Below are positions 7,772-14,991 of a stretch of 22,231 bases of DNA, piece by piece. The notes under the pieces were generated by a model. The model had not been told where the DNA came from, ran no database searches, and saw nothing but the letters and a program-made list of their open reading frames with translations. Numbering within the stretch: the stretch's first letter is position 1; each line of letters starts with the position of its first letter. A program made the translations under genes and the position numbers. Origin of the DNA: Clostridiales bacterium (GTDB lineage Bacteria > Bacillota > Clostridia > Monoglobales > Monoglobaceae); NCBI GenBank assembly GCA_016303265.1, contig JAEDLZ010000013.1:1-22231 (forward strand). Reading direction: 5' to 3'.

Positions 7772-7799
7772 ATTATATCACATAATTTAAATTTGTCAA
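7772..7799 (-). promoter_or_regulatory. metN promoter, distal
   Basis: Minus-strand TTGACA (7794-7799), 16 bases, TATAAT (7772-7777), about 65 bases upstream of the proximal promoter and in the same direction. Between them is a small dyad (GGTA...TACC) that could be an operator. The stretch 7800-7909 is AT-rich with nothing else that I can name. Confidence 0.75.
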
Positions 7800-7909
7800 G
7801 TCTTATTTAAAAAATTTTAAAAATATCGGAGAATATAAAAGGGAGCAATAGCAAAACTATTTTTAAGCAGCAATTTGATACACCAATAGTTTTTCAAGCC
7901 AACAAAAAT

Positions 7910-7948
7910 ATCCTCGAAAACAGTTTGAGTTTATCTGTTTTCGAGGAT
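7910..7948 (-). terminator. Terminator after the membrane protein gene
   Basis: Perfect 14-base arms (7910-7923 and 7935-7948) around an 11-base loop, followed on the minus strand by ATTTTTG. It lies about 60 bases after the stop codon at 8007. The minus strand reads TTGCACAAATAA just before the stem, nearly the same as the bases before the terminator at 16986-17028. Confidence 0.88.
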
Positions 7949-8006
7949 TATTTGTGCAATGTTTCGTCAAGAAGCTGTCTTGCTACAGCCTCCCCGGGGT
8001 TTATGA

Positions 8007-8660
8007 TTAGTCCCGTTTAAGAATGCTTTCCATGAGCATTTTATGATTCTTCTTCTTTGCATAATAGGAAATAACAAACGCTGCAATTGCAACGGCACAT
8101 CCTGCACAGACAATGATTGTCTGAACAGTAACAAGATTTTTTGCCACCATAAGCATCTCAACATGCCCTGCCGCCCTTATAAGCGGATTTGTCAAATAGC
8201 AATAAACGCCGATAATTCCCCAGATAACGGCAAAAACCGTCCATAAAATTTTATTTTTGCCGAAAAAGGAAGTAATAGCCAAAATGGCAACAACAATTCC
8301 GAGTACAAACAACAGAACAGGAGCCGTCGCCGCCTTGTTCGTAGTATAGACAAAGGAATCGCCGTAATAATCTTTAAGTTCGCTCTCAAGTGAACTTGCA
8401 AAATTCATGTCCGTATTACCTCCGGCACCAACGCTGTTCGGGAACCAAAGATATTTAAGCTGGGAAAAATCAACTTCTCTTGTTTCAGATATGTAATCTC
8501 CGTTTTCATCCTTAATAAGCACACCGTCTTTATCGGTCTGATAATCCTCATACTCATATTTTATAAATGAGCCCGTCATGGATACCACATATGCTAATGT
8601 AATTACCGTCATAACAATAGCAAGAACAATCTTTGTCTTCTTAAAATAATCAAATTTCAT
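8007..8660 (-). CDS. Four-helix membrane protein, unknown function
   Basis: I do not recognise a family. The 217 residues contain one hydrophobic segment near the N-terminus (KIVLAIVMTVITLAYVV), an acidic, Tyr-rich extracytoplasmic section of about 85 residues, and then three closely spaced hydrophobic segments ending in a Lys-rich tail (YYAKKKNHK). The open frame continues upstream to 8825, overlapping the neighbouring gene. I chose the ATG at 8660 because AAAGGA lies ten bases before it, whereas the ATG at 8669 sits directly on that site. It has its own promoter (8710-8738) and terminator, so it is probably monocistronic. The topology could suit a sensor or a partner protein, but that is speculation. 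Confidence 0.8.
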   Translation of the reverse strand: MKFDYFKKTKIVLAIVMTVITLAYVVSMTGSFIKYEYEDYQTDKDGVLIKDENGDYISETREVDFSQLKYLWFPNSVGAGGNTDMNFASSLESELKDYYGDSFVYTTNKAATAPVLLFVLGIVVAILAITSFFGKNKILWTVFAVIWGIIGVYCYLTNPLIRAAGHVEMLMVAKNLVTVQTIIVCAGCAVAIAAFVISYYAKKKNHKMLMESILKRD

Positions 8661-8674
8661 TTTTGTCATTTCCT

Positions 8675-8684
8675 TTCGTACGAA
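8675..8684. promoter_or_regulatory. Perfect 10-base palindrome before the membrane protein gene
   Basis: TTCGTACGAA lies between the -10 box and the ribosome binding site of the membrane protein gene. It may be a small operator, although ten-base palindromes do occur by chance. Confidence 0.3.
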
Positions 8685-8709
8685 CAAATTTGCATTGCCT
8701 ACTAACAGT

Positions 8710-8738
8710 ATTATATATTTTTTTATTTGTCTTGTCAA
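8710..8738 (-). promoter_or_regulatory. Promoter of the membrane protein gene
   Basis: Minus-strand TTGACA (8733-8738), 17 bases, TATAAT (8710-8715). A second TTGACA at 8745-8750 overlaps the stop codon of the upstream LysM-GH18 gene. No terminator separates the two genes, so some read-through is possible. Confidence 0.85.
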
Positions 8739-8746
8739 TATAAATG

Positions 8747-10033
8747 TCAAAAATTTTCTTTTATTATGTTGTATAAATTGTTTAAAACTGTCCAATTTTG
8801 CCGGAACGGGCGCATCAGATTCCAATATCCGGCTCCCATAAGTTGGTATTCGTTTATAAGCAGCAGCTTCTGACGAATACTTTCCGCATCCTCAAACCAG
8901 ACCTCATGTTCCCTGCCATCCTCTGCCATATAATTAAAGTGAGGGGACTGAGAATAATTGTCAAATTCTATTTTATCGCCATACCTTCTCGCAATATCCA
9001 CCGCTTCAACATTCGATATTGACCTTGCGCGGCTCTCGCCCGAAACATAAGGAAGCGTCCAGTCGTATCCGTAGTTAGGGATTCCCATTAGAATTTTTTC
9101 GGAAGGAATCCTGCTTAAAGCGTATTCTATAACCTTTCTGACGGGCTGAATCGGCGCAACCGCCATTGGCGGTCCGTATGTATATCCCCATTCGTAGGTC
9201 ATTAAAAATACAGCGTCGGACGCTTCTCCTATTTCTCTATACAAGTGTCCCTCATACAAAAGTCCTTTCTGTTCGTCCGAGGTCTTCGGCGCAAGGGCTG
9301 TTATAACAATATAACCCAGCGGATTAAGACGGCTTCTGCACTTGGCAATAAATTGCGGATAAAGCAGATTATCCTCTGCCGGCAAAAATTCAAAATCTAT
9401 GTCTAATCCACGAAAACCCTTTTCGTTCATTTTTTGGACTATTTCTTCTATTAAATTATCCTGTGCCGCTTCATTATTCAATATATCATGAGCAAGCTCA
9501 TTACTGAAATTTCCGCCTTCCGTCAGCGTTGACAGATGCATAAGCGGCGCTGTACGGAACTGATTTGCAATGTTTATAAGCGCCCCGTCATCAAGGTCTA
9601 TAAGATTCCCCTCCGGTGTAAATCCATATGTAAACGGCGAAAGATATGTCAGATACGGCTGCTGACTCCTCAGTAAATCCAAATCAACATATTCATAAGC
9701 ATATCCGTTTATCCTTGTGCTGCCTAATTTTTCATCCTCGTAAGAAATAAACAGCTCCTCTCCCGGGCTGATTCTGTCCTGCGCACCGAGCTGCGGATTA
9801 TTGCGGTACAGTTCGTTCAGCGTCAGCCCATAGCTTCTTGCAATACCCAGAAGGGTTTCTCCGCTTTGAACCGTATGCACAGCAGTCGGATAAATTATGA
9901 CTGCCGTCTGTCCCGCAACAAGCGTTTCATCAAGGGAAAAACCGTTGTTTGCCAAAAGATTGTAAACGGAAATTCCATACAAATCAGCAATGGAAAAAAC
10001 AGTTTCTCCCTCCGATACCCTGTGTATAATCAT
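8747..10033 (-). CDS. sleL: LysM-GH18 spore peptidoglycan hydrolase (SleL/YaaH type)
   Basis: Probable N-acetylglucosaminidase acting on spore cortex fragments. Two LysM repeats (about 1-48 and 52-97) bind peptidoglycan, and a GH18 barrel (about 105-428) follows. The catalytic motif DxDxE is LDIDFE, with D211, D213 and acid/base E215. MTYEWGY (278-284) is a substrate-cleft segment typical of the family. The 428 residues match SleL/YaaH closely, and as in those proteins the LysM domain starts at residue 1 with no signal peptide. The ATG at 10033 has GGAGG seven bases upstream, but this GGAGG is buried in a perfect hairpin whose loop contains a sigma-E-like -10. B. subtilis yaaH is, from memory, sigma-E dependent. 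Confidence 0.92.
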   Translation of the reverse strand: MIIHRVSEGETVFSIADLYGISVYNLLANNGFSLDETLVAGQTAVIIYPTAVHTVQSGETLLGIARSYGLTLNELYRNNPQLGAQDRISPGEELFISYEDEKLGSTRINGYAYEYVDLDLLRSQQPYLTYLSPFTYGFTPEGNLIDLDDGALINIANQFRTAPLMHLSTLTEGGNFSNELAHDILNNEAAQDNLIEEIVQKMNEKGFRGLDIDFEFLPAEDNLLYPQFIAKCRSRLNPLGYIVITALAPKTSDEQKGLLYEGHLYREIGEASDAVFLMTYEWGYTYGPPMAVAPIQPVRKVIEYALSRIPSEKILMGIPNYGYDWTLPYVSGESRARSISNVEAVDIARRYGDKIEFDNYSQSPHFNYMAEDGREHEVWFEDAESIRQKLLLINEYQLMGAGYWNLMRPFRQNWTVLNNLYNIIKENF

Positions 10034-10040
10034 AAAAACA

Positions 10041-10065
10041 CCTCCGACACATTATATGTCGGAGG
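10041..10065 (-). terminator. Hairpin after the transporter gene that also holds the next gene's ribosome binding site
   Basis: Nine-base perfect arms CCTCCGACA and TGTCGGAGG (10041-10049 and 10057-10065) with a seven-base loop, followed on the minus strand by TGTTTTT. It is 23 bases after the transporter stop and looks like an intrinsic terminator. However, the GGAGG in its 3' arm is the only SD for the LysM-GH18 gene, and the T-run is the SD-to-ATG spacer. Confidence 0.8.
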
Positions 10066-10079
10066 CGAAAAAATTTTGC
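10051..10079 (-). promoter_or_regulatory. Candidate sigma-E-type promoter of the LysM-GH18 gene
   Basis: Minus strand: GCAAAAT (10073-10079), 14 bases, CATATAAT (10051-10058). Against the B. subtilis sigma-E consensus (kmATATT, about 14 bases, CATACAaT) this is 5 of 7 and 7 of 8 by eye. Transcripts starting here would begin within the 3' arm of the hairpin and leave the SD unpaired. Confidence 0.45.
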
Positions 10080-10087
10080 TTTAAATA

Positions 10088-11716
10088 TTATTGATTTATC
10101 GGCTTTTTGGAAACAACCTTTTTGATAACAAAAAGTGTGCCTAATGTCAGTACAACTCCCAGCGGAAGCGTAAGCCATACATAAGGAGCAAAGCCTGCCA
10201 CTATGTAACAAACAAAGGAAATTGCCGCAACCGTAATAGCATACGGGAGCTGAGTTGATACATGGTTAATGTGGTTGCACTGCGCACCGGCGGAGGACAT
10301 AATCGTCGTATCGGAAATCGGCGAGCAATGGTCGCCGCAAACCGCACCGGCAAGGCACGCTGATATGCCGACAATCATAAGCGGGTCATTGGGTTCAAAG
10401 ATAGCCGTTACAATCGGAATAAGGATACCGAAGGTTCCCCATGAAGTGCCTGTTGCAAACGCCAAAAGACACGCAACAATAAATATGATAGCCGGGAGGA
10501 AGCTTGCCAGACCTGCCGCAGCGCCGTTCATAACACTTCCCACATAGTCAGCCGCACCCAAAAGACCTGTCATATTCTTAAGCGTTGTTGCAAAGGTCAG
10601 GATAAGAATTGCAGGAACCATGGCGATAAAGCCCTTAGGAATACACTCCATGGCTTCCTTGAAGGTTACAACCCGTCTTGCAATAAGATAAATTATGGTG
10701 ATGACCAATGCGATAATTCCGCCCCACGGCAGACCTACCGTTGCGTCCGTATTTGCGAAGCAATTCACAAATCCTAAATCGTGACCGCCATCGGCTATGA
10801 TTATATTTTTACCGACATAAACCAAGGAAAATATGCAAACAATAATCAAAACCACAACAGGGAGAATAAGGTCTATTACTCTGCCCCTTGAAGAAGGTGT
10901 TTCTTCTTTCTCATCCGCTCTGTTGCCTGTTGTGAAGAGGTCGCCCTTACGGATTGCATTAAGCTCATGAATCTTCATAGGGCCGTAATCAACCCTCATA
11001 AGAATGCTTCCTATAATAAATACAAATGTAAGCAATGAATAGAAGTTAAACGGGATAGCCTTTACAAAAAGAGCAAGCCCCTGTCCGTCCGATGTATAGC
11101 TTGCAACCGCCGCAGCCCATGAAGAAATGGGAGCAATCATGCAAACGGGAGCTGCCGTTGCGTCAATAAGATAAGCAAGCTTTGCTCTGGAAATCTTATG
11201 GCTGTCCGTTACGGGCCGCATAACCGAGCCGACTGTAAGACAGTTAAAATAGTCATCTATGAAAATAAGTACGCCGAGAACAAAGGTGGCAATCATAGCG
11301 CCCACACGGGTTTTGATATGCGTTTCCGCCCACTTTCCAAAAGCTGCGCTGCCGCCCGCCTTATTAACTAGAGCAACCAAAACGCCCAGAACCACCAGGA
11401 ATATAAAAATCCCTGCCGTCCCCGAAACTGCCGCAATAAGACCTTCATTTAAAAGATTGTCCATAGCGGCAACAGGCTTAAATTCCGCTGAGAAAAGCGC
11501 ACCGATTACAATACCGATGAACAGTGATGAATAAACTTCCTTTGTTATAAGTGCCAAAGCAATGGCAATAATCGGCGGAACCAGCGCCCAAAAGGAATTC
11601 ATAAACATATTTGTTTCTGCAGCGTCACCATTTGACGCAAAGCAAACCGCAGAAAGTACAATGCCCAAAAGAAGCATAATTCCTGCAATCGAAACAATTT
11701 TCTTTGTGTTTTTCAA
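10088..11716 (-). CDS. nhaC: NhaC-family antiporter, predicted lysine transporter (LysW-like)
   Basis: Polytopic membrane protein of the NhaC superfamily, about 11-12 hydrophobic segments in 542 residues. Family features include a central hydrophilic loop (about 270-285) and the conserved CGDHCSPISDTT segment. NhaC proteins are often labelled Na+/H+ antiporters, but a lysine riboswitch controls this one. L-box-linked NhaC-type genes have been proposed as lysine transporters, and that is the better prediction here. The frame opens at a GTG at 11725, which overlaps the AAGGAG. I chose the TTG at 11716, eight bases after AAGGAG, giving a protein that starts MKNTKKIV. It follows argGH, with its own promoter overlapping the argH stop. 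Confidence 0.93.
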   Translation of the reverse strand: MKNTKKIVSIAGIMLLLGIVLSAVCFASNGDAAETNMFMNSFWALVPPIIAIALALITKEVYSSLFIGIVIGALFSAEFKPVAAMDNLLNEGLIAAVSGTAGIFIFLVVLGVLVALVNKAGGSAAFGKWAETHIKTRVGAMIATFVLGVLIFIDDYFNCLTVGSVMRPVTDSHKISRAKLAYLIDATAAPVCMIAPISSWAAAVASYTSDGQGLALFVKAIPFNFYSLLTFVFIIGSILMRVDYGPMKIHELNAIRKGDLFTTGNRADEKEETPSSRGRVIDLILPVVVLIIVCIFSLVYVGKNIIIADGGHDLGFVNCFANTDATVGLPWGGIIALVITIIYLIARRVVTFKEAMECIPKGFIAMVPAILILTFATTLKNMTGLLGAADYVGSVMNGAAAGLASFLPAIIFIVACLLAFATGTSWGTFGILIPIVTAIFEPNDPLMIVGISACLAGAVCGDHCSPISDTTIMSSAGAQCNHINHVSTQLPYAITVAAISFVCYIVAGFAPYVWLTLPLGVVLTLGTLFVIKKVVSKKPINQ

Positions 11717-11900
11717 AACAAACACTCCTTTATGATAAATTTTAATTTCTTTGCATAGTTATAAGAATACAGCTCTTCCTTTGGCGCTTTCAGTCCTATA
11801 AAAACTTGCTTAAATATTGCCAAAATCCGGCCGTGTAATCTGATGAACTTAATCACCTTAAGTCCGCCGAAAGGATTGCCCATTGTGTTTACATAAAAAA

Positions 11901-11932
11901 CCGTGAACGCAATGGGAGCATTGCATTCACGG
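11901..11932 (-). terminator. Expression-platform terminator of the L-box
   Basis: Two 14-base arms (11901-11914 and 11919-11932) with one C-A mismatch and a four-base loop are followed on the minus strand by six T residues. It stands 19 bases downstream of the aptamer, as expected for a transcription-attenuating lysine riboswitch. The remaining 185 bases before the TTG start (11717-11900) contain a 76-codon open frame without an SD and nothing else that I can support. Confidence 0.92.
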
Positions 11933-11950
11933 TAAACAAACACAACTGTC

Positions 11951-12108
11951 GATAGCTCTCCACAAAATGTGACAGTACACAGAATATTCTCCTATGTCCC
12001 AATACGCCGCCTTTGGCGAAAAGCGCCGCATTTCGGCGAAATTTCCTTTCAGCCCTGCATATCGCCATATATCCGTCAGGTCTTACTTATAAATTTCGCA
12101 CCTCTATC
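11951..12108 (-). ncRNA. Lysine riboswitch (L-box) aptamer
   Basis: Reading the minus strand from 12108, the conserved L-box blocks occur in order: GATAGAGGTGCGAA, AGTA, GGCTGAAAGG, CGCCGAA, ACTGTCA and TGGAGAGCTATC. The ends GATAG and CTATC pair as P1. These blocks match the B. subtilis lysC leader block by block, as I remember it. With lysine bound, P1 forms and the terminator at 11901-11932 can fold. Without lysine, the P1 3' strand would be free to build an antiterminator. The controlled gene is the NhaC-family transporter, so lysine should repress it. Confidence 0.95.
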
Positions 12109-12122
12109 CTTAAAACGACAAA

Positions 12123-12151
12123 ATTATACCATATGTTTCATAATATGTCAA
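12123..12151 (-). promoter_or_regulatory. Promoter of the L-box/transporter unit
   Basis: Minus-strand TTGACA (12146-12151), 17 bases, TATAAT (12123-12128). The -35 box includes the TGA stop codon of argH (12148-12150). Transcription should start near 12116, eight bases before the aptamer. Confidence 0.9.
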
Positions 12152-13521
12152 GCATTATAATATTTTTTGTATTCATTTATAACGCCCCTCACATTTTCAA
12201 AGGCAGGACCGCCCGTAACTGTCCTCAGATTCACGCAGCTTTCAAGAGAAATAGCCCCATATATATCTTCGCCGAAAAGGTCGGAAAATGTCTTAAACTC
12301 CTCCATTGTAAGCTCCTCAATTGCTTTGCCGCCGTCGAGGCAGTAAGCAACCATTCTTCCCACAACGCCATGGGCGTCACGGAAGGGCAGTCCTTTTTTA
12401 ACGAGATAGTCCGCAACATCCGTTGCATTGGTAAATCCTTCCTTTGCGTCCTTTAACATTCTGTCTTTGCGGATTTTCATGGTATCTATCATTTTGCAAA
12501 AAACGGGAACACACATTTTAACCGTATCAAGAGCGTCGAAAATTTGTTCCTTATCCTCCTGCATATCCTTATTGTAGGCAAGGGGAAGTCCCTTCATCAC
12601 CGTCAAAAGCCCCATAAGCGAGCCGAAAACTCTTCCCGCCTTACCACGGGCAAGCTCTGCCACATCGGGATTCTTCTTCTGGGGCATAATGCTTGACCCG
12701 GTGCTGAAAGCATCATCAAGCTCAACAAAACCGAACTCACCGGAGCTCCAAAGAATAATCTCCTCCGAAAAACGGCTGAGATGAACCATTATCATTGAAA
12801 GAACAAATGCCATTTCGCAGACAAAATCCCGGTCCGAAACGCCGTCAAGACTGTTTTTCGTAACCCCGTCAAAGCCAAGCTCCTTTGCCACAAACTCACG
12901 GTCGAGAGGATAGGTTGTCCCCGCCAGCGCGCCGCTTCCAAGCGGCATAATATTAAGCCGCTTCCGCCAGTCGGCAAGCCTTTCCCTATCCCTTTTAAAC
13001 ATCTCAAAGTATGCCATAAAATGATGAGCAAGGGTTATGGGCTGAGCTTTCTGCAAATGGGTGTAACCCGGCATAATGGTTTCAATATTTGCCTCTGCCA
13101 CCCTTAAAACAGTGCCCATCAGTTCTTTCAGCATTTCGTCAAGCTCCCCGCCCTCGTCGCGAAGGTACATTCTTGTGTCAAGGGCAACCTGGTCGTTGCG
13201 GCTTCTGCCTGTGTGCAGTCTTTTACCTGTGTCCCCGATTCTGGAAATCAGGATAGTTTCAATATTCATATGTATGTCCTCGGCGTCGATTAAGAATTCA
13301 ACCTTTCCGTTTTCAATGTCCTCTAAAATCTCGCCGAGAGTTTTAATTATAAGCTCACTGTCCGCCTCGGGAATTATACCCTGCCTCCCCAGCATTTTCG
13401 CATGGGCAATACTTCCTTGTATGTCCTGGCGGTACATTCTTTTGTCAAATCTTATGGAAGAGTTGAAATCATCAACTCTCTCGTCTGTCGCCTTTGAAAA
13501 CCGACCCGACCATAATTTCAT
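12148..13521 (-). CDS. argH: ArgH, argininosuccinate lyase
   Basis: Last step of arginine biosynthesis: cleaves argininosuccinate to arginine and fumarate in the cytoplasm. It is a member of the fumarase/aspartase superfamily, whose signature is seen as GSSIMPQKKNPD, with the catalytic Ser loop. The N-terminal KLWSGRF and the TGRSRNDQV segment are typical for ArgH. From the ATG at 13521 the product is 457 residues, the usual length. AAGGAGG and AGAGG lie upstream of it. The frame extends to 13554 from a TTG but adds residues outside the family's usual start. It is 91 bases after argG in the same unit. No terminator of its own is visible before the next promoter. Confidence 0.97.
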   Translation of the reverse strand: MKLWSGRFSKATDERVDDFNSSIRFDKRMYRQDIQGSIAHAKMLGRQGIIPEADSELIIKTLGEILEDIENGKVEFLIDAEDIHMNIETILISRIGDTGKRLHTGRSRNDQVALDTRMYLRDEGGELDEMLKELMGTVLRVAEANIETIMPGYTHLQKAQPITLAHHFMAYFEMFKRDRERLADWRKRLNIMPLGSGALAGTTYPLDREFVAKELGFDGVTKNSLDGVSDRDFVCEMAFVLSMIMVHLSRFSEEIILWSSGEFGFVELDDAFSTGSSIMPQKKNPDVAELARGKAGRVFGSLMGLLTVMKGLPLAYNKDMQEDKEQIFDALDTVKMCVPVFCKMIDTMKIRKDRMLKDAKEGFTNATDVADYLVKKGLPFRDAHGVVGRMVAYCLDGGKAIEELTMEEFKTFSDLFGEDIYGAISLESCVNLRTVTGGPAFENVRGVINEYKKYYNA

Positions 13522-13575
13522 TTTATCCTCTGCCTCCTTTTGCCTTACCGTCAATTATATTTCAACCGTAAATTT

Positions 13576-13602
13576 TTGCGGCAGAGATATGCTCTGCCGC
13601 AA
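13576..13602. other. Intercistronic hairpin between argG and argH
   Basis: Perfect 11-base GC-rich arms TTGCGGCAGAG (13576-13586) and CTCTGCCGCAA (13592-13602) with a five-base loop. On the minus strand only AAATTTACGG follows, so there is no proper U-tract. It more likely protects the argG 3' end or tunes argH than acts as a full terminator. Confidence 0.6.
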
Positions 13603-13612
13603 TGGTTGCAAA

Positions 13613-14836
13613 CTATTTGTTATCCTTTTCTCTTTGCTGCTCCATAAGCGCTCTGACCTTAAGCGGAAGACCAAAAAGATTGATAAAGCCTTCCGAATCC
13701 TTATGGCTGTAAAGCTCCTTACTGTCGCCAAAGCTTGCGATTGTTTCGTTGTAGAGCGAATAGGGCGACTTAGCGCCGGCGCTGATAATACTGCCCTTAT
13801 AAAGCATAAGACGAACTTCGCCCGTAACAGTTTCCTGGGTGCTGTCAACAAAGGCGGAAAGAGCCTCACGAAGGGGTGTATACCAAAGTCCGTCATAAAC
13901 AAGCTCTGCAAACTTTGTCGCAACATGGCTCTTAAAGGACTGGGTCTGTCTGTCAAGACAGAGATATTCAAGCTCACGGTGAGCCGCATATAAAATCGTG
14001 CCGCCCGGGGTTTCGTACACGCCTCTGGACTTCATTCCCACAAGTCTGTCCTCAACAATATCTGCAATACCGATACCGTATGCGCCGCCGATTTCGTTAA
14101 GCTTCTCAACCAGCGGACGGGGAGCGAGCCTTTCACCGTCGATTGAAACAGGTTCCCCCTTCTCAAAACCAATGGTCACATATTTAGGTTCATCCGGCGC
14201 CTTTGTGGGCGGAACGGAAAGCTTAAGCAAATTGTCAAACTGGGGCATATTCGCAGGGTCTTCAAGATCCATACCCTCATGACTTATGTGCCAGATATTT
14301 CTGTCTCTGGAATATAAATCTTTCTTTGTAACAGGAACCTCAATACCGTGCGCCTCTGCGTAATCAATGGCATCCTCGCGGGATTTAATATCCCATATTC
14401 TCCATGGCGCTATAATTTTAAGCTGGGGAGCAAGAGCCTTTATGGTAAGCTCAAAACGAACCTGGTCATTCCCCTTACCCGTTGCGCCGTGACATATGGC
14501 AACCGCGCCCTCTTTGAGCGCAATTTCAACCAATCTTTTGGCGATAATCGGGCGGGCATGAGATGTACCCAAAAGATACTTTCCCTCGTAAACTGCGTCT
14601 GCCTTAAGCGTGGGGAATATGAAATCCTTAACATATTCGTCCCTCAAATCTTCAATATAAACCTTAGAAGCCCCGCTTTTCTTTGCTCTTTCTTCAAGAC
14701 CGTCAGTTTCTTTTCCCTGACCGACATCGCCGCAAACTGCGATAACCTCATATCCGTAATTTTCGATAAGCCAATTGATAATAATTGAAGTATCAAGGCC
14801 GCCCGAATACGCAAGAACAACTTTTTCTTTTGCCAT
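13613..14836 (-). CDS. argG: ArgG, argininosuccinate synthase
   Basis: Joins citrulline and aspartate using ATP in arginine biosynthesis. The N-terminal PP-loop AYSGGLDTS binds ATP. GDVGQGKE, the CHGATGKGNDQVRFE segment and YSRDRNIWHISHEG are family hallmarks. The 407 residues are the usual length. The ATG at 14836 has AGAGGA close upstream. It is first in argGH with promoter 14904-14932. That promoter faces a plus-strand promoter-like sequence, with nearly the same predicted start. A 16-base near-palindrome at 14880-14895 covers the start region and could be an ArgR-type or other operator. Confidence 0.98.
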   Translation of the reverse strand: MAKEKVVLAYSGGLDTSIIINWLIENYGYEVIAVCGDVGQGKETDGLEERAKKSGASKVYIEDLRDEYVKDFIFPTLKADAVYEGKYLLGTSHARPIIAKRLVEIALKEGAVAICHGATGKGNDQVRFELTIKALAPQLKIIAPWRIWDIKSREDAIDYAEAHGIEVPVTKKDLYSRDRNIWHISHEGMDLEDPANMPQFDNLLKLSVPPTKAPDEPKYVTIGFEKGEPVSIDGERLAPRPLVEKLNEIGGAYGIGIADIVEDRLVGMKSRGVYETPGGTILYAAHRELEYLCLDRQTQSFKSHVATKFAELVYDGLWYTPLREALSAFVDSTQETVTGEVRLMLYKGSIISAGAKSPYSLYNETIASFGDSKELYSHKDSEGFINLFGLPLKVRALMEQQREKDNK

Positions 14837-14859
14837 TTTGATTTCCTCTCCTTTTACCG

Positions 14860-14888
14860 TTGAAAATTTCAGCGGTATGTGTTATAAT
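14860..14888 (+). promoter_or_regulatory. Candidate ruvC promoter facing the argG promoter
   Basis: Plus-strand TTGAAA (14860-14865), 17 bases, TATAAT (14883-14888), about 105 bases before ruvC. Its predicted start (about 14895) nearly coincides with that of the argG promoter, and the two transcripts would run into each other's promoter. Confidence 0.6.
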
Positions 14889-14895
14889 TGTAACA
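14880..14895. promoter_or_regulatory. Near-palindrome at the argG/ruvC start sites
   Basis: TGTTATAATTGTAACA is a 16-base palindrome with one mismatched pair. It overlaps the -10 of the plus-strand promoter and the transcription start of the argG promoter, so a bound protein would affect both. It does not clearly match the ArgR box TNTGAATWWWWATTCANW. Confidence 0.4.
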
Positions 14896-14903
14896 TAGTA
14901 AGC

Positions 14904-14932
14904 ATTATACAACATATTTCATTCGTTTTCAA
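14904..14932 (-). promoter_or_regulatory. argGH promoter
   Basis: Minus-strand TTGAAA (14927-14932), 17 bases, TATAAT (14904-14909), giving a leader of about 60 bases before argG. Confidence 0.82.
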
Positions 14933-14991
14933 TACAATTTTTGAAATTTTGTTAATTTTGTGCATTTTTAACCGATAAACGAGGTGTTCTT

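Noticed and set aside
8661..8825. Longer start of the membrane protein
   Set aside because: It would overlap the LysM-GH18 coding region and has no SD. The promoter for this gene lies inside that stretch.
11717..11725. GTG start of the transporter at 11725
   Set aside because: The GTG is part of the AAGGAGTG ribosome binding site; the TTG at 11716 has proper spacing.
11713..11943. 76-codon ORF upstream of the transporter
   Set aside because: It begins inside the L-box terminator, has no SD and overlaps the transporter's start. It is leader sequence.
13076..13993. Long plus-strand ORF opposite argH/argG
   Set aside because: It is antisense to two genes with unmistakable family motifs, and its composition (Ser/Leu-rich) is typical of a shadow frame.
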